DNA from: Pseudomonadota bacterium
Lineage (GTDB): Bacteria; Pseudomonadota; Gammaproteobacteria; Steroidobacterales; Steroidobacteraceae
DNA: 64,000 nucleotides
Direction: 5' to 3'
NCBI GenBank assembly: GCA_023433705.1
Contig: JAEYUC010000022.1
Coordinates: 73,625-137,624, forward strand
Notes under the pieces: generated by a model
Told to the model about the DNA's origin: nothing
What the model saw: only the letters and a program-made list of their open reading frames with translations
The model's database searches: none
Program-made: the position numbers and the translations under genes
Part shown: positions 1-8,371 of the stretch, in pieces
How the letters are laid out: each line of letters starts with the position of its first letter
How positions within the stretch are numbered: position 1 is the first letter of the stretch

Positions 1-1406
1 CCGACACCGGCGGCTCGCGCAAGGGCGACTTCGGCCCCCCGCAGGGCGAGCCGATTCACGCGGTGCTCACGAGCCCGCCGCACGTGCCACCGGCGACGAA
101 CCGCAAGCACCCCGCGAAAGTCATCGTGGAGCTCGAGGTGGTCGAGGTCGACAAGGAAATCGCCGAGGGCGTGACCTACACGTTCTGGACCTTCGGCGGC
201 ACGGTGCCCGGCAGCTTCATCCGCGTGCGCCAGGGCGACACCGTCGAGTTCCATCTCAAGAATCATCCCAGCAGCAAGATGCCGCACAACATCGACCTGC
301 ACGGCGTGACCGGCCCAGGCGGTGGCGCGGCCTCGAGCTTCACCGCGCCGGGTCATCGAACCCAGTTCACGTTCAAGGCGCTGAACCAGGGAATCTACGT
401 CTACCACTGCGCCACCGCGCCTGTCGGCATGCACGTCGCGAACGGCATGTACGGCCTCATCCTGGTCGAGCCGCCCGAAGGGCTGCCGCCGGTCGACGCC
501 GAGTACTACGTGATGCAGGGCGACTTCTACACGGTCGGCAAGTACCGCGAGAAGGGCCATCAGCCCTTCGACATGCAGAAGGCGATCGACGAGAACGCGA
601 CCTACGTGCTGTTCAACGGCTCCGAGTCCGCGCTCACGGGGCCCAACGCACTCAAGGCGAACACCAACCAGAACGTGCGCCTGTACGTCGGCAACGGCGG
701 CCCGAACCTCGCGTCCAGCTTCCACGTGATCGGCGAGATCTTCGATCGCGTGCAGTACGAGGGCGGCACGCGTGTGCAGGAAAACGTGCAGACGACGCTG
801 ATCCCGCCGGGCGGCGCGGCCATCGTCGAGTTCCACACGGAGGTCCCCGGCAACTACGTGCTGGTCGATCACGCGATCTTCCGCGCGTTCAACAAGGGTG
901 CGCTGGCGTTGATGGAAGTGACCGGCGAGCAGCGGCCCGAGATCTATTCCGGCAAGCAGGTCGACGAGATGTACGTCGGCGACAAGCTGGTCAGCGCGGC
1001 GCCGGTGGCGGCCGCGGTCGCGGCCGGCGCGGCCGGCACGCTGACGCTCGAGCAGCAGGCCAAGGCGGGTGAAGTGCTCTTCAAGGGCACCTGCTCCGCC
1101 TGCCACCAGGACCAGGGCCAGGGCATCCCGGGCGTGTTCCCGCCGCTCGCGAAGTCCGACTACCTGATGGCCGACCACAAGCGCGCGATCGGCATCGTGC
1201 TGAACGGCCTGTCCGGCAAGATCAAGGTCAACGGCCAGGAGTACGACTCCGTGATGCCGCCGATGAGCCAGCTCAACGACGACGAGATCGCGAACATCCT
1301 CACCTTCGCGATGAACAGCTGGGGCAACGAGAACGGCGCGGTCACGGCCGAGCAGGTGAAGGAAGTCCGCGCGACCACCAAGCGTACCGAGGGCGCGGCG
1401 CACTGA
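1..1406 (+). CDS. nirK: Copper nitrite reductase with C-terminal cytochrome c domain (5' end outside window)
   Basis: This periplasmic enzyme reduces nitrite to nitric oxide. The reading frame is open to base 3, so the N-terminus lies upstream; residues below count from an in-frame GTG at 63. Type 1 copper ligands are His75, Cys116, His124 and Met129 (HCATAPVGMHVANGM). Type 2 copper ligands are His80, His115 and His270, with catalytic Asp78 (NIDLH) and His221. An Ala-rich linker (about 310-328) leads to a class I cytochrome c domain with CSACH at 344-348 and a likely axial Met near 398. The fused cytochrome resembles the Ralstonia pickettii type, in which it feeds electrons to the type 1 copper. 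nirV and a SCO1-like gene follow at once. The identification is secure; only the start is missing. Confidence 0.96.
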   Translation, partial: DTGGSRKGDFGPPQGEPIHAVLTSPPHVPPATNRKHPAKVIVELEVVEVDKEIAEGVTYTFWTFGGTVPGSFIRVRQGDTVEFHLKNHPSSKMPHNIDLHGVTGPGGGAASSFTAPGHRTQFTFKALNQGIYVYHCATAPVGMHVANGMYGLILVEPPEGLPPVDAEYYVMQGDFYTVGKYREKGHQPFDMQKAIDENATYVLFNGSESALTGPNALKANTNQNVRLYVGNGGPNLASSFHVIGEIFDRVQYEGGTRVQENVQTTLIPPGGAAIVEFHTEVPGNYVLVDHAIFRAFNKGALALMEVTGEQRPEIYSGKQVDEMYVGDKLVSAAPVAAAVAAGAAGTLTLEQQAKAGEVLFKGTCSACHQDQGQGIPGVFPPLAKSDYLMADHKRAIGIVLNGLSGKIKVNGQEYDSVMPPMSQLNDDEIANILTFAMNSWGNENGAVTAEQVKEVRATTKRTEGAAH

Positions 1407-1416
1407 GGCCCTGACC

Positions 1417-2238
1417 ATGAAGTCGCTGCGCCTCTGGAAATGGGTGTATGGCATCGCCGTCGCGATCCTGATGTTGCAGATGGTCGCGGCGGCGCCCGCC
1501 GCGACGACACCCATTTCGAAGGGACCGGACGAGGCGCAGGCCAGCCTGCCGGGCGGCAGGTTCGCGACGGTCCTGCCGCCGGCTCCCGAGGTGAAGTCGG
1601 TCGACGTCGCGCCGTTCAGGCTGGATAGAACGTTGGTCACGAACGCGGAGTTCGCGCGGTTCGTGAAGGCGCATCCCGAGTGGCGCCGCGACCGCGTCGC
1701 GCGGCTGTTCGGCGACGACAAGTTTCTCGCGCACTGGGAATCGGCCACGCAACCCGGCGCCACCGTCGCGAAGCAGCCGGTGACCCAGGTGAGCTGGTTC
1801 GCCGCGAATGCATACTGCGAGGCGCGCGGCGCCCGCCTGCCCGGCTGGTACGAATGGGAGTTCGCGGCCGCCGCGAGCGAAACGGCGCCGGACGCGCGCA
1901 ACGATCCCGCCTGGCGCCAGCGCATCCTCGCCTGGTATTCCAGTTCGGCGCGCGGCGCCCTGCCGCCCGCCGGCGCGTCGCCGCCTAACTATTACGGCGT
2001 GCGCGATCTGCACGGCGTCGCCTGGGAGTGGGTCGAGGATGCCGGCAGCATGCTGACGAGCGACGACGGCCGCGAACAGGGCGACGGCAGCAACCGTTTC
2101 TGCGGCGTCGGCGCCGCGAGCTTCGAGCAGAAGGAGAATTACGCCATGCTGATGCGGATCGCGATGTTGTCGAGCATGAAGGCGGCGTATACGTCGTCCT
2201 CCATGTCGTTCCGCTGCGCGGCGGGAGAACGGAAATGA
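1417..2238 (+). CDS. nirV: NirV-like formylglycine-generating-enzyme-fold protein
   Basis: This is a 273-residue protein with an N-terminal hydrophobic signal or anchor (about residues 8-26) and a SUMF1/FGE-type fold: GGRF near 46, LVTNAEFARFV, PVTQVSWFAANAYCEARGARLPGWYEWEFAA, VAWEWVED and a terminal SFRCA. Proteins of this family are encoded beside nirK in several denitrifiers and are called NirV; their exact job is unproven, and copper-site assembly or electron-transfer support is only an inference. It starts 10 nt after the nirK stop and its stop overlaps the next start (ATGA), so the three genes form one operon. Confidence 0.85.
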   Translation: MKSLRLWKWVYGIAVAILMLQMVAAAPAATTPISKGPDEAQASLPGGRFATVLPPAPEVKSVDVAPFRLDRTLVTNAEFARFVKAHPEWRRDRVARLFGDDKFLAHWESATQPGATVAKQPVTQVSWFAANAYCEARGARLPGWYEWEFAAAASETAPDARNDPAWRQRILAWYSSSARGALPPAGASPPNYYGVRDLHGVAWEWVEDAGSMLTSDDGREQGDGSNRFCGVGAASFEQKENYAMLMRIAMLSSMKAAYTSSSMSFRCAAGERK

Positions 2239-2795
2239 AGCGACTCGCGCACAGGGCAATGGCGGCGCTTGCGGTACTGGCGTTCGGCGGATGGGCGGCC
2301 GCCGCGGACACGAATACCCCGACGTCCATCTACCACCTCGAGGCGCCGCTGCGCAGCCAGGACGGGCGCGCGATCGGGCTCGACGTGTTCCGGGGTCGTC
2401 CGGTCCTGATCACGATGTTCTACGGTAGCTGCCCGATGGCCTGCCCGCTCATCATCGATACGCTGCGCGCGGTCGAGCGCGACCTCGGTGCGCAGCAGCG
2501 CGCCGACCTGCGCGTGCTGATGATCTCGATCGACCCGGAGCGCGATACGCCGCAGGCGCTGGCCGAGCTCGCCAGGATCCGGCGCATCGACACCGCGCGC
2601 TGGACGCTGGCGCAGGCTGACGAAGCCGACGTGCGCAAGATCGCCGCGACGCTCGGCATCCAATACCGGGAGTTGCCTAATGGCGAATTCAGCCATGCGT
2701 CGATCATCACGATGCTGAACGAAAAGGGTGAGATCGTGGTACAGAGCGCCGAGCTCGGTCGCGTGGATCCGAAGCTGCTCGCGGCGCTGCGCTGA
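2235..2795 (+). CDS. SCO1/SenC-family copper chaperone
   Basis: This 186-residue protein has a signal or anchor peptide (MKRLAHRAMAALAVLAFGGW) and a thioredoxin-like SCO fold. The copper-binding motif is CPMAC within YGSCPMACP, and the distal copper ligand is His in FSHAS. SCO proteins deliver copper to, or reduce the CuA/copper sites of, periplasmic cuproenzymes; here the position after nirK and nirV suggests it serves nitrite reductase, the oxidases or both. The frame is open further upstream (to about 2028), but the ATG at 2235 overlaps the nirV stop by 4 nt and begins a proper signal peptide, so that start was chosen. Confidence 0.92.
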   Translation: MKRLAHRAMAALAVLAFGGWAAAADTNTPTSIYHLEAPLRSQDGRAIGLDVFRGRPVLITMFYGSCPMACPLIIDTLRAVERDLGAQQRADLRVLMISIDPERDTPQALAELARIRRIDTARWTLAQADEADVRKIAATLGIQYRELPNGEFSHASIITMLNEKGEIVVQSAELGRVDPKLLAALR

Positions 2796-2823
2796 CGTAC
2801 AGTCCCGGTAGTAAGGAGAGCCT

Positions 2824-3768
2824 ATGTCGAACCGTCGTGTCCTGTTCGCCGTGCGCGATCCCGCGAACGTCCTGCCGTCCAGCCTCGCGAAGGCCATCCA
2901 GGTCGCGCGCGGCCTCGGCGCCTCGCTCGAGCTGTACCACGTATTGACCGACACGCTGATCGTCGACCTGTCGCGTTACGAACACGACGTGGCGGACTCG
3001 CTGCGCGACCGCGTGGAAAACGAGGCGCGCGCGCCGCTCGAGCGCATGTGCGCCACGGCGCGCAAACATGGCGTGACGGCCGAGTGCACGGTCGAGTGGA
3101 ACTATCCACCGCACGAGGCGATCGTGCGCCGCGCGGCGGAGACCTGCGCCGAACTCATCGTCGCGGATCGTCACAAGGGCGCCCGCGCGTTCTTCATCAC
3201 CCAAACCGACTTCGAGCTGCTGCGTATGTGCCCGGTGCCGGTGCTGCTGCTCAGGAGCACGAAGCCGTACCGACGGCCGAAGCTGCTCGCGGCGGTCGAT
3301 CCGTCCCACGCGCACGCGAAGACCGCGAAGCTCGACTCATACATCCTGTCGGCCGCCGAGCGCCTGGCCAACGGGCTGCGCGGCAGCCTGCACGTTGCGC
3401 ACGCCAATCACCCGTCGATCGTCGGGCTCAACGTCGACGCGGCGGCGAAGCGGGCAGCGACCCAATGGACCGTGCCGACCCTCGCGGAGCTGCAGGAACA
3501 GGGACGCCAGGCTTTCGAGGAATTCCTCGCCGACGTCGAGGTGCCGCGCAAGCGCACTCACCTGCTCGAAGGAAATCCGGTGAAAGCGATCCCGAAGCTC
3601 GCGAAAGAGCTGAAGGCCGGCATCGTGGTCATGGGCGCTGTCTCGCGCTCGGGCCTCGAGCGCGTGTTCATCGGCAACACGGCGGAGCGCGTGCTGAATT
3701 CGCTGCCCTGCGACGTCCTCGTCGTCAGGGCCGCGAATGGGGACAGATCTATTTATCGACGATCCTGA
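2824..3768 (+). CDS. Tandem universal stress protein (UspE-like)
   Basis: This 314-residue cytoplasmic protein has two Usp domains. The first begins RRVLFAVRDP, the second PKLLAAVDPSHAHA. The C-terminal domain keeps the UspE-style signature VVMGAVSRSGLERVFIGNTAE, which lines the nucleotide pocket. A good ribosome site (AAGGAG) precedes the ATG. It lies 28 nt after the SCO1-like gene and may be co-transcribed. The last residues (about GDRSIYRRS) are encoded by a palindromic repeat that starts at 3736, so the natural end of the protein has been replaced or extended. A close relative is encoded at 18844-19842. Confidence 0.93.
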   Translation: MSNRRVLFAVRDPANVLPSSLAKAIQVARGLGASLELYHVLTDTLIVDLSRYEHDVADSLRDRVENEARAPLERMCATARKHGVTAECTVEWNYPPHEAIVRRAAETCAELIVADRHKGARAFFITQTDFELLRMCPVPVLLLRSTKPYRRPKLLAAVDPSHAHAKTAKLDSYILSAAERLANGLRGSLHVAHANHPSIVGLNVDAAAKRAATQWTVPTLAELQEQGRQAFEEFLADVEVPRKRTHLLEGNPVKAIPKLAKELKAGIVVMGAVSRSGLERVFIGNTAERVLNSLPCDVLVVRAANGDRSIYRRS

Positions 3769-3850
3769 ATGGGGACTGATTTATTTATCGACGATGATTT
3801 TTATCGTCGATAAATAAATCTGTCCCCATTTCTTCAATCTGTCCCCAATT
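3736..3850. repeat. Clustered REP-like palindromic repeat
   Basis: Two direct copies of a motif beginning AATGGGGAC (3736 on and 3768-3795) are followed by an inverted copy (3803-3830) and a shorter inverted copy (about 3831-3850). The 28-nt copies at 3768-3795 and 3803-3830 are reverse complements with one mismatch around a 7-nt loop, giving a long hairpin. The core GGGGACAGATTTATTT is of the kind spread by REP-associated tyrosine transposases. It lies between convergent genes, supplies the stop codons of both the Usp gene and ccoS, and may act as a bidirectional terminator. Confidence 0.85.
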
Positions 3851-3983
3851 CTTCGTCGAAGATCGACCGGCCTTGCTCCTCGAGATCCTCGTACTGGCCC
3901 GAGTCGATCGCCCAGAACAGCGCCCAGACCGCGAGTGCGAACACTCCGAGGCCGAGCACGACGAGCAGATAGCTGATGCTCAT
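3834..3983 (-). CDS. ccoS: cbb3 oxidase assembly protein CcoS
   Basis: This 49-residue protein begins MSISYLLVVLGLGVFALAVWALFWAIDSGQYEDLEEQGRS in outline: one membrane segment (about residues 5-26) followed by the typical acidic tail with QY/ED. CcoS is needed for cofactor insertion into cbb3 oxidase. The start overlaps the ccoI stop by 4 nt, fixing it as the last gene of the operon. Its final residues (about GTD) and stop lie inside the REP-like repeat. Confidence 0.93.
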   Translation of the reverse strand: MSISYLLVVLGLGVFALAVWALFWAIDSGQYEDLEEQGRSIFDEELGTD

Positions 3984-6172
3984 GGTTCTTCTCCCGCGAG
4001 GCGGCGCGCGTTGAGCACCACGCCGAGCGACGACAGCGACATGCCGAGCGCCGCGAGCCACGGCGACACGAGGCCCAGCGCCGCCGCGGGAACCGCCGCC
4101 AGGTTGTAGGCCAGCGACCAGCCGAGGTTCTGGCGCACGACGCGCAGCGCACGCCGCGCGGCGGCCACCGCGCGTGGCAACACCGACAGATCGTCGTGCA
4201 CGAGCAGCAGGTCCGCCGCGGATTGGGCGATGGCCGACCCGGCGCCCATCGCGCACGACACCTGCGCCGCGGCCAGCACCGGGCCGTCGTTGATGCCATC
4301 ACCGATGGCGAACACGCGATGCCCGCCGGCGCGCAGCTGCTCCACCAGCCAGATCTTGTCGTGCGGCGTCAGCCGCGCATGCGCACGCGTGATGCCGAGC
4401 GCGCGCGCGGCCTCCTGCACCGCGCCTTCCGCATCGCCGCTCGCGATGACGAGCGACAGCCCCTGCGCGCGCAGGGCCTCGACGGTGCGCGCCGCCTCGG
4501 GACGCAACGGGGAGCCCACGCGGATGGCCGCGACGAGACCGCCGTCCGATCCCAGGTACATCGTCGCGTCCTCGGCGGAGCGGAATGCGACCACCTTGCG
4601 GTCGTGCGTCGGGCCCGCGGCGAAGCGGCGCGTGCCGAGCCGCCACTTCTCGCCCTCGATGAAACCTTCGATGCCGGCGCCTTCCACCTCGCGCACGCCC
4701 GAGGTCGTCACGCCCGGATCCTCGTGTGCGCGGAACGCCGCGGCGAGCGGATGGTTCGAGTCGCGCTCGAGCGCGGCGGCGATGCGCAGCACTTCCTCGC
4801 GCGACAGGCCGGCGAGTAGTTGGACATCGACGATGCCGGTCTCCGGCAAGGTCAACGTGCCGGTCTTGTCCACGATGACGGTGTCGACGCCCGCGAGCCG
4901 TTCGATCGCGTCCGCGCGGGTGACCAGCACGCCGAGACGCGCGAGCCGCGTGGTCGCGGCCGCGAGCGCGGCCGGTGTCGCGAGCGACAGCGCGCAGGGA
5001 CAGGTCACGACCAGCACGGCGAGCACGGCCGAAAACGCGCGCGCCGGATCTATCGGCCACCACAACACACCCGTCAGCACGGCCAGCACGAGGATCGTGC
5101 CGACGAACCACGAAGCAGCGCGGTCCGCGGCGCGCGCCAGGCGCGGGCGCTCCTCGCGCGCGCGTTCCTGCAACGCGACGATCGCGGCCAGTGTCGAGTC
5201 CCTCACCGCGGCGGCAGCCACCAGTGAGAGGGGGCCGCCGATGTTCAAACTACCGCCGCGGATGAGCTGTCCGGCGCCACGACGGACGGCCGCGGATTCG
5301 CCGGTCAGGAGGGATTCGTCGAGCAGCGCTTCCGCGCCTGCGTCCGCGAGACGCGCATCGACCGCGATGACGCTGCCCTTCGGCACGATGAAACGGTCGT
5401 CGGGTGCGAGCGCGCTCGCGGGAATGTCCTCGCGCGAGCCGTCGGCGCGCAGTCGGGAGACGCGCGCCGGCAGGCTGCGCGCCAGCGCCTCGGCGGCGGT
5501 CGCGCCGCGATGGCGCACGCTCATCTCGAGGAAACGCCCCGCGGACAGGAAGAACACGAACATCGCGACGGAATCGAAGTAGACCTCGCCGCTGCCGCGG
5601 AACGTGTTGACCACGCTCGGCAGCCACGCGAGCAGCAGCGCGAGCGCGACCGGCACGTCCATGCCCACGCGGCGGCGCGAGAGGTCGCGCCACGCGCCGA
5701 TCAGGAACGGCGCGCCGCTGTAGAACAGCACCGGCGTCGTGATCACCATGCCGGTCACGGCCATCAGCCGCATCATCGCCGGATCGATGTCGCTCGCGCC
5801 GTAAAGCGCGCCGAGGTACATCATCGCCTGCATCATGCCGAGCGAGGCGAAGCCGACACGTTTGAGCGCCGCGCGACGCTCGCGCTTGTAGTGCGCGCTC
5901 GCCTCGCTGCCCGCCAGCGGCACCGGTTTGAATCCGGCGCGCGAAACGGCGTCGAGGATCTGCGCGAGCGTCGTCTGTCCGCCGCGCCAGTCCACCGCGA
6001 CACGCGCGTTCATGTTGTTCACGCGCACCGAATCGACCGGCAACGCACGCACCGCCTTCTCAATCGTGCGCGCGCAGCCCGCGCAATGCATGCCTTCGAC
6101 CAGGAACACGACGTGCTCATGGTCGCCGGCGTCGAGCGACCAGCGGGTGTGCAGCGCGTCGGCCGTGCTCAT
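3980..6172 (-). CDS. ccoI: Copper-transporting P1B-type ATPase CcoI/FixI
   Basis: This 730-residue membrane ATPase exports copper for cbb3 oxidase assembly. It has an N-terminal HMA domain with CAGC at 30-33, membrane helices, the copper-translocating CPC motif at 391-393 (TCPCALSLATP), the phosphorylation site DKTGTLT at 435 and the hinge GDGINDGPV. The open frame extends to 6250, but the ATG at 6172 overlaps the fixH stop by 4 nt and gives a normal N-terminus, so it is preferred. Length and order (ccoG-fixH-ccoI-ccoS) are standard for the family. Confidence 0.96.
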   Translation of the reverse strand: MSTADALHTRWSLDAGDHEHVVFLVEGMHCAGCARTIEKAVRALPVDSVRVNNMNARVAVDWRGGQTTLAQILDAVSRAGFKPVPLAGSEASAHYKRERRAALKRVGFASLGMMQAMMYLGALYGASDIDPAMMRLMAVTGMVITTPVLFYSGAPFLIGAWRDLSRRRVGMDVPVALALLLAWLPSVVNTFRGSGEVYFDSVAMFVFFLSAGRFLEMSVRHRGATAAEALARSLPARVSRLRADGSREDIPASALAPDDRFIVPKGSVIAVDARLADAGAEALLDESLLTGESAAVRRGAGQLIRGGSLNIGGPLSLVAAAAVRDSTLAAIVALQERAREERPRLARAADRAASWFVGTILVLAVLTGVLWWPIDPARAFSAVLAVLVVTCPCALSLATPAALAAATTRLARLGVLVTRADAIERLAGVDTVIVDKTGTLTLPETGIVDVQLLAGLSREEVLRIAAALERDSNHPLAAAFRAHEDPGVTTSGVREVEGAGIEGFIEGEKWRLGTRRFAAGPTHDRKVVAFRSAEDATMYLGSDGGLVAAIRVGSPLRPEAARTVEALRAQGLSLVIASGDAEGAVQEAARALGITRAHARLTPHDKIWLVEQLRAGGHRVFAIGDGINDGPVLAAAQVSCAMGAGSAIAQSAADLLLVHDDLSVLPRAVAAARRALRVVRQNLGWSLAYNLAAVPAAALGLVSPWLAALGMSLSSLGVVLNARRLAGEEP

Positions 6173-6696
6173 GAGCCCGGACCCTCCGGTGCGCGCGCGC
6201 GCAATTCGAACGAGCTCAGCGGCCCTTCGGCCGCGCCGCGCAGCGCCCAACTACCCGCCGCGTCGCCGAGCGCGATCCGCCAGCGCCCGAGCGGCGCCGA
6301 AGCGCAGTCGGAGCGATACACACCGTCGTCCTGGCGGGTGAGACGCAGCATCCGGTCGAGCCCGGCATCGGAGCCGTGGGTGAGCCGCAGCTCGAGCACG
6401 TCGGCATCCACCGCCGGCGCAAGCGTGACCGTGCACTGCCCCGCCCCCGCGGACAGATCGAAACTCGCCGCGAGACCGAGCTGCGCCGCGCGCCGCGCCC
6501 GCTCGAAGTCCTCGTCGAGCCGCGCGCCTTCCCAGTGATAACTCGCCGGCAGCGCGCGGTCCGCATCCTTGAGCGCGATCAACAACGTCGCTATTCCGGC
6601 GACCACCGCCGCCGCCGGCAATGCCCAGATCAGCACGAACACCGGGTTGCGGTGCCAGGCAACCGGATCCGGTAAGACTTTCGTATCGGTGGTCAT
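6169..6696 (-). CDS. fixH: FixH/CcoH-family protein
   Basis: This 175-residue protein starts with a short cytoplasmic part containing the typical W-x-R-N-P (AWHRNPVFV), then one membrane helix (about 19-42) and a periplasmic domain that includes SYHWEGARLDEDFERARRA. FixH/CcoH is a cbb3 assembly factor that works with CcoI and stabilises the subunits. It lies 3 nt after ccoG and overlaps ccoI by 4 nt. Confidence 0.92.
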   Translation of the reverse strand: MTTDTKVLPDPVAWHRNPVFVLIWALPAAAVVAGIATLLIALKDADRALPASYHWEGARLDEDFERARRAAQLGLAASFDLSAGAGQCTVTLAPAVDADVLELRLTHGSDAGLDRMLRLTRQDDGVYRSDCASAPLGRWRIALGDAAGSWALRGAAEGPLSSFELRARAPEGPGS

Positions 6697-6699
6697 GTT

Positions 6700-8082
6700 C
6701 TATCTCGCGGGCGCGAGGAAGCGCGCCTCGGTTTCGGTGGTGACGCTGGCGTCGTCGAGCGAACGCAGCGTGAAGGTGATGGTCTCCGCGCCGAGCGGGT
6801 CGTAGGCCGCGCGACGCACGCGGATCGGCACCGAGTGCACGGCGCCGCTCGCGACGCGGTATTCGGACACGTGCGGCAGCAGCGTGAGCGGTGAGGCGCC
6901 GCGCGCCTCGAGCACGAAGCGCTGCTCGCGCTCGCTCTTGTTGAGGATGCGGATGGTGTAGACATTGTCGACGTGGCCGTCGTCGGTGAGCCGGTACAAC
7001 GCGTTGCGGTCGCGGATCACGTCGAGCGACACGGGCGAACGGAGCGCGATCGCAACGACGAAACCGACGATGAGCGCGGCGAGCAGTCCGCCGTATATCA
7101 ACGTGCGCGGCCGCAGGATCTTCGTGCGCTGATGTTCGAGCGCGTGCTGCGTCGTGTAGCGGATCAATCCACGCGGTGTATCCATCTTGTCCATCACGGA
7201 ATCGCAGGCGTCGATGCACAACGCGCACGCGATGCACTCGATCTGCAGCCCCTGGCGGATGTCGATGCCGGTCGGGCACACCTGCACGCACCAGGTGCAG
7301 TCGATGCAATCGCCCTTGCCTTGTGATTTCGCATCCGTGCCGCGTTTGCGCGCCCCGCGCGGTTCGCCGCGTTCCTGGTCGTACGTGATCACCAGCGTGT
7401 CGCGGTCGAACATCGCGCCCTGGAAACGCGCGTATGGACACATGTACTTGCACACCTGCTCGCGCAGGTAACCCGCGTTGCCGTAGGTCGCGAAGCCGTA
7501 GAACAGGATCCAGAACGTCTCCCACGGACCGAGCGCGAACGTCATCACTTCCTGGCCCAGCGTGCGAATCGGCGTGAAGAACCCGACGAACGTGAAGCCG
7601 GTCCACAACGCGAACGTGATCCACAGGAACTGCTTGAACGACTTGCGCCCGAGTTTCTCCAGCGTCCACGGTCCACGATCCAGCTTCTGCCGCGCCGCGC
7701 GATCACCCTCGGCGAACCGCTCCATCCACAGGAACGTCTCCGTCCACACCGTCTGCGGACACGCATAGCCGCACCACAGACGCCCGCCCACCGCGGTGAA
7801 GAAGAACAGCGCCAGCGCGGCGATGATCAGCAGCCACGTGAGAAAGATGAAATCCTGCGGCCAGAACACGAGCCCGAGGATGAAGAACTTGCGCGCCGGC
7901 AGATCGAACAACACCGCCTGGCGGTCGCCCCATTGCAGCCAGGGCAGCAGATAGAAGATCCCGAGCAGCGCCCACACCGCGAGGGTGCGCAGCCGCGCGA
8001 AGCGACCGGAGATCTCGCGCGGGTAGACCTTCTGGTGCGCGATGTACAGAGAATCGCGCGGGGCTTCGACTGGCTTCAGCAT
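6700..8082 (-). CDS. ccoG: cbb3 oxidase accessory protein CcoG (FixG)
   Basis: This polytopic protein of about 460 residues has ferredoxin-type cysteine clusters (CGYACPQTVW, CKYMCPYARFQ, CIDCTWCVQVCPTGID, CIACALCIDACD) and a C-terminal Ig-like FixG region. CcoG is a copper(II) reductase that supports copper supply to cbb3 oxidase. The ATG at 8082 sits right after the stop of the preceding small gene and has a purine-rich GAAGAG upstream; an ATG at 8106 would add 8 residues and overlap that gene, so the shorter start is preferred with moderate certainty. Confidence 0.95.
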   Translation of the reverse strand: MLKPVEAPRDSLYIAHQKVYPREISGRFARLRTLAVWALLGIFYLLPWLQWGDRQAVLFDLPARKFFILGLVFWPQDFIFLTWLLIIAALALFFFTAVGGRLWCGYACPQTVWTETFLWMERFAEGDRAARQKLDRGPWTLEKLGRKSFKQFLWITFALWTGFTFVGFFTPIRTLGQEVMTFALGPWETFWILFYGFATYGNAGYLREQVCKYMCPYARFQGAMFDRDTLVITYDQERGEPRGARKRGTDAKSQGKGDCIDCTWCVQVCPTGIDIRQGLQIECIACALCIDACDSVMDKMDTPRGLIRYTTQHALEHQRTKILRPRTLIYGGLLAALIVGFVVAIALRSPVSLDVIRDRNALYRLTDDGHVDNVYTIRILNKSEREQRFVLEARGASPLTLLPHVSEYRVASGAVHSVPIRVRRAAYDPLGAETITFTLRSLDDASVTTETEARFLAPAR

Positions 8083-8083
8083 C

Positions 8084-8371
8084 TCAGCGCTCTTCGCGGC
8101 CGGCACGCGCGAGGACCCAACTCAGCCAGGCGGCGATGAAACCCACGAGCCAGAAGAAGAAAAATCCGATCGCGTACACGCGCAGCCGCGTATTCCACCA
8201 GGAAGGTGCGCGCCCGAGCTCGATGTCCTCGGGATCGATGAACGCGAAGCAGATCATCGTGGCAAGCGACGCCGCGAGGAACGCGCTCCACACCAGCGCG
8301 CCCGTGGCGCGCGCGCGGGTACCGAGCTCACCGGGCCGCGGTTGCGGCGGCGCCTGCACTTTCTGCTCCAT
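8084..8371 (-). CDS. Small two-helix membrane protein of the cco operon
   Basis: This 95-residue protein starts with a Pro-rich cytoplasmic part (MEQKVQAPPQPRPGELGTR), then a hydrophobic helix (about 24-45), an acidic/aromatic loop (FIDPEDIELGRAPSWWNTRLR) and a second helix with FFFFWLVGF. I do not recognise a named family. Its position between ccoP and ccoG and its tight spacing suggest a role in cbb3 assembly. The ATG at 8371 follows GGAGG at a good distance, although this makes it overlap the ccoP 3' end by 44 nt. Confidence 0.8.
   Translation of the reverse strand: MEQKVQAPPQPRPGELGTRARATGALVWSAFLAASLATMICFAFIDPEDIELGRAPSWWNTRLRVYAIGFFFFWLVGFIAAWLSWVLARAGREER

Noticed and set aside
4230..5582. 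A 450-codon plus-strand frame opposite ccoI
   Set aside because: It is Arg/Ala/Ser-rich without recognisable domains, typical of a GC-codon-bias shadow; ccoI opposite it is a certain gene.
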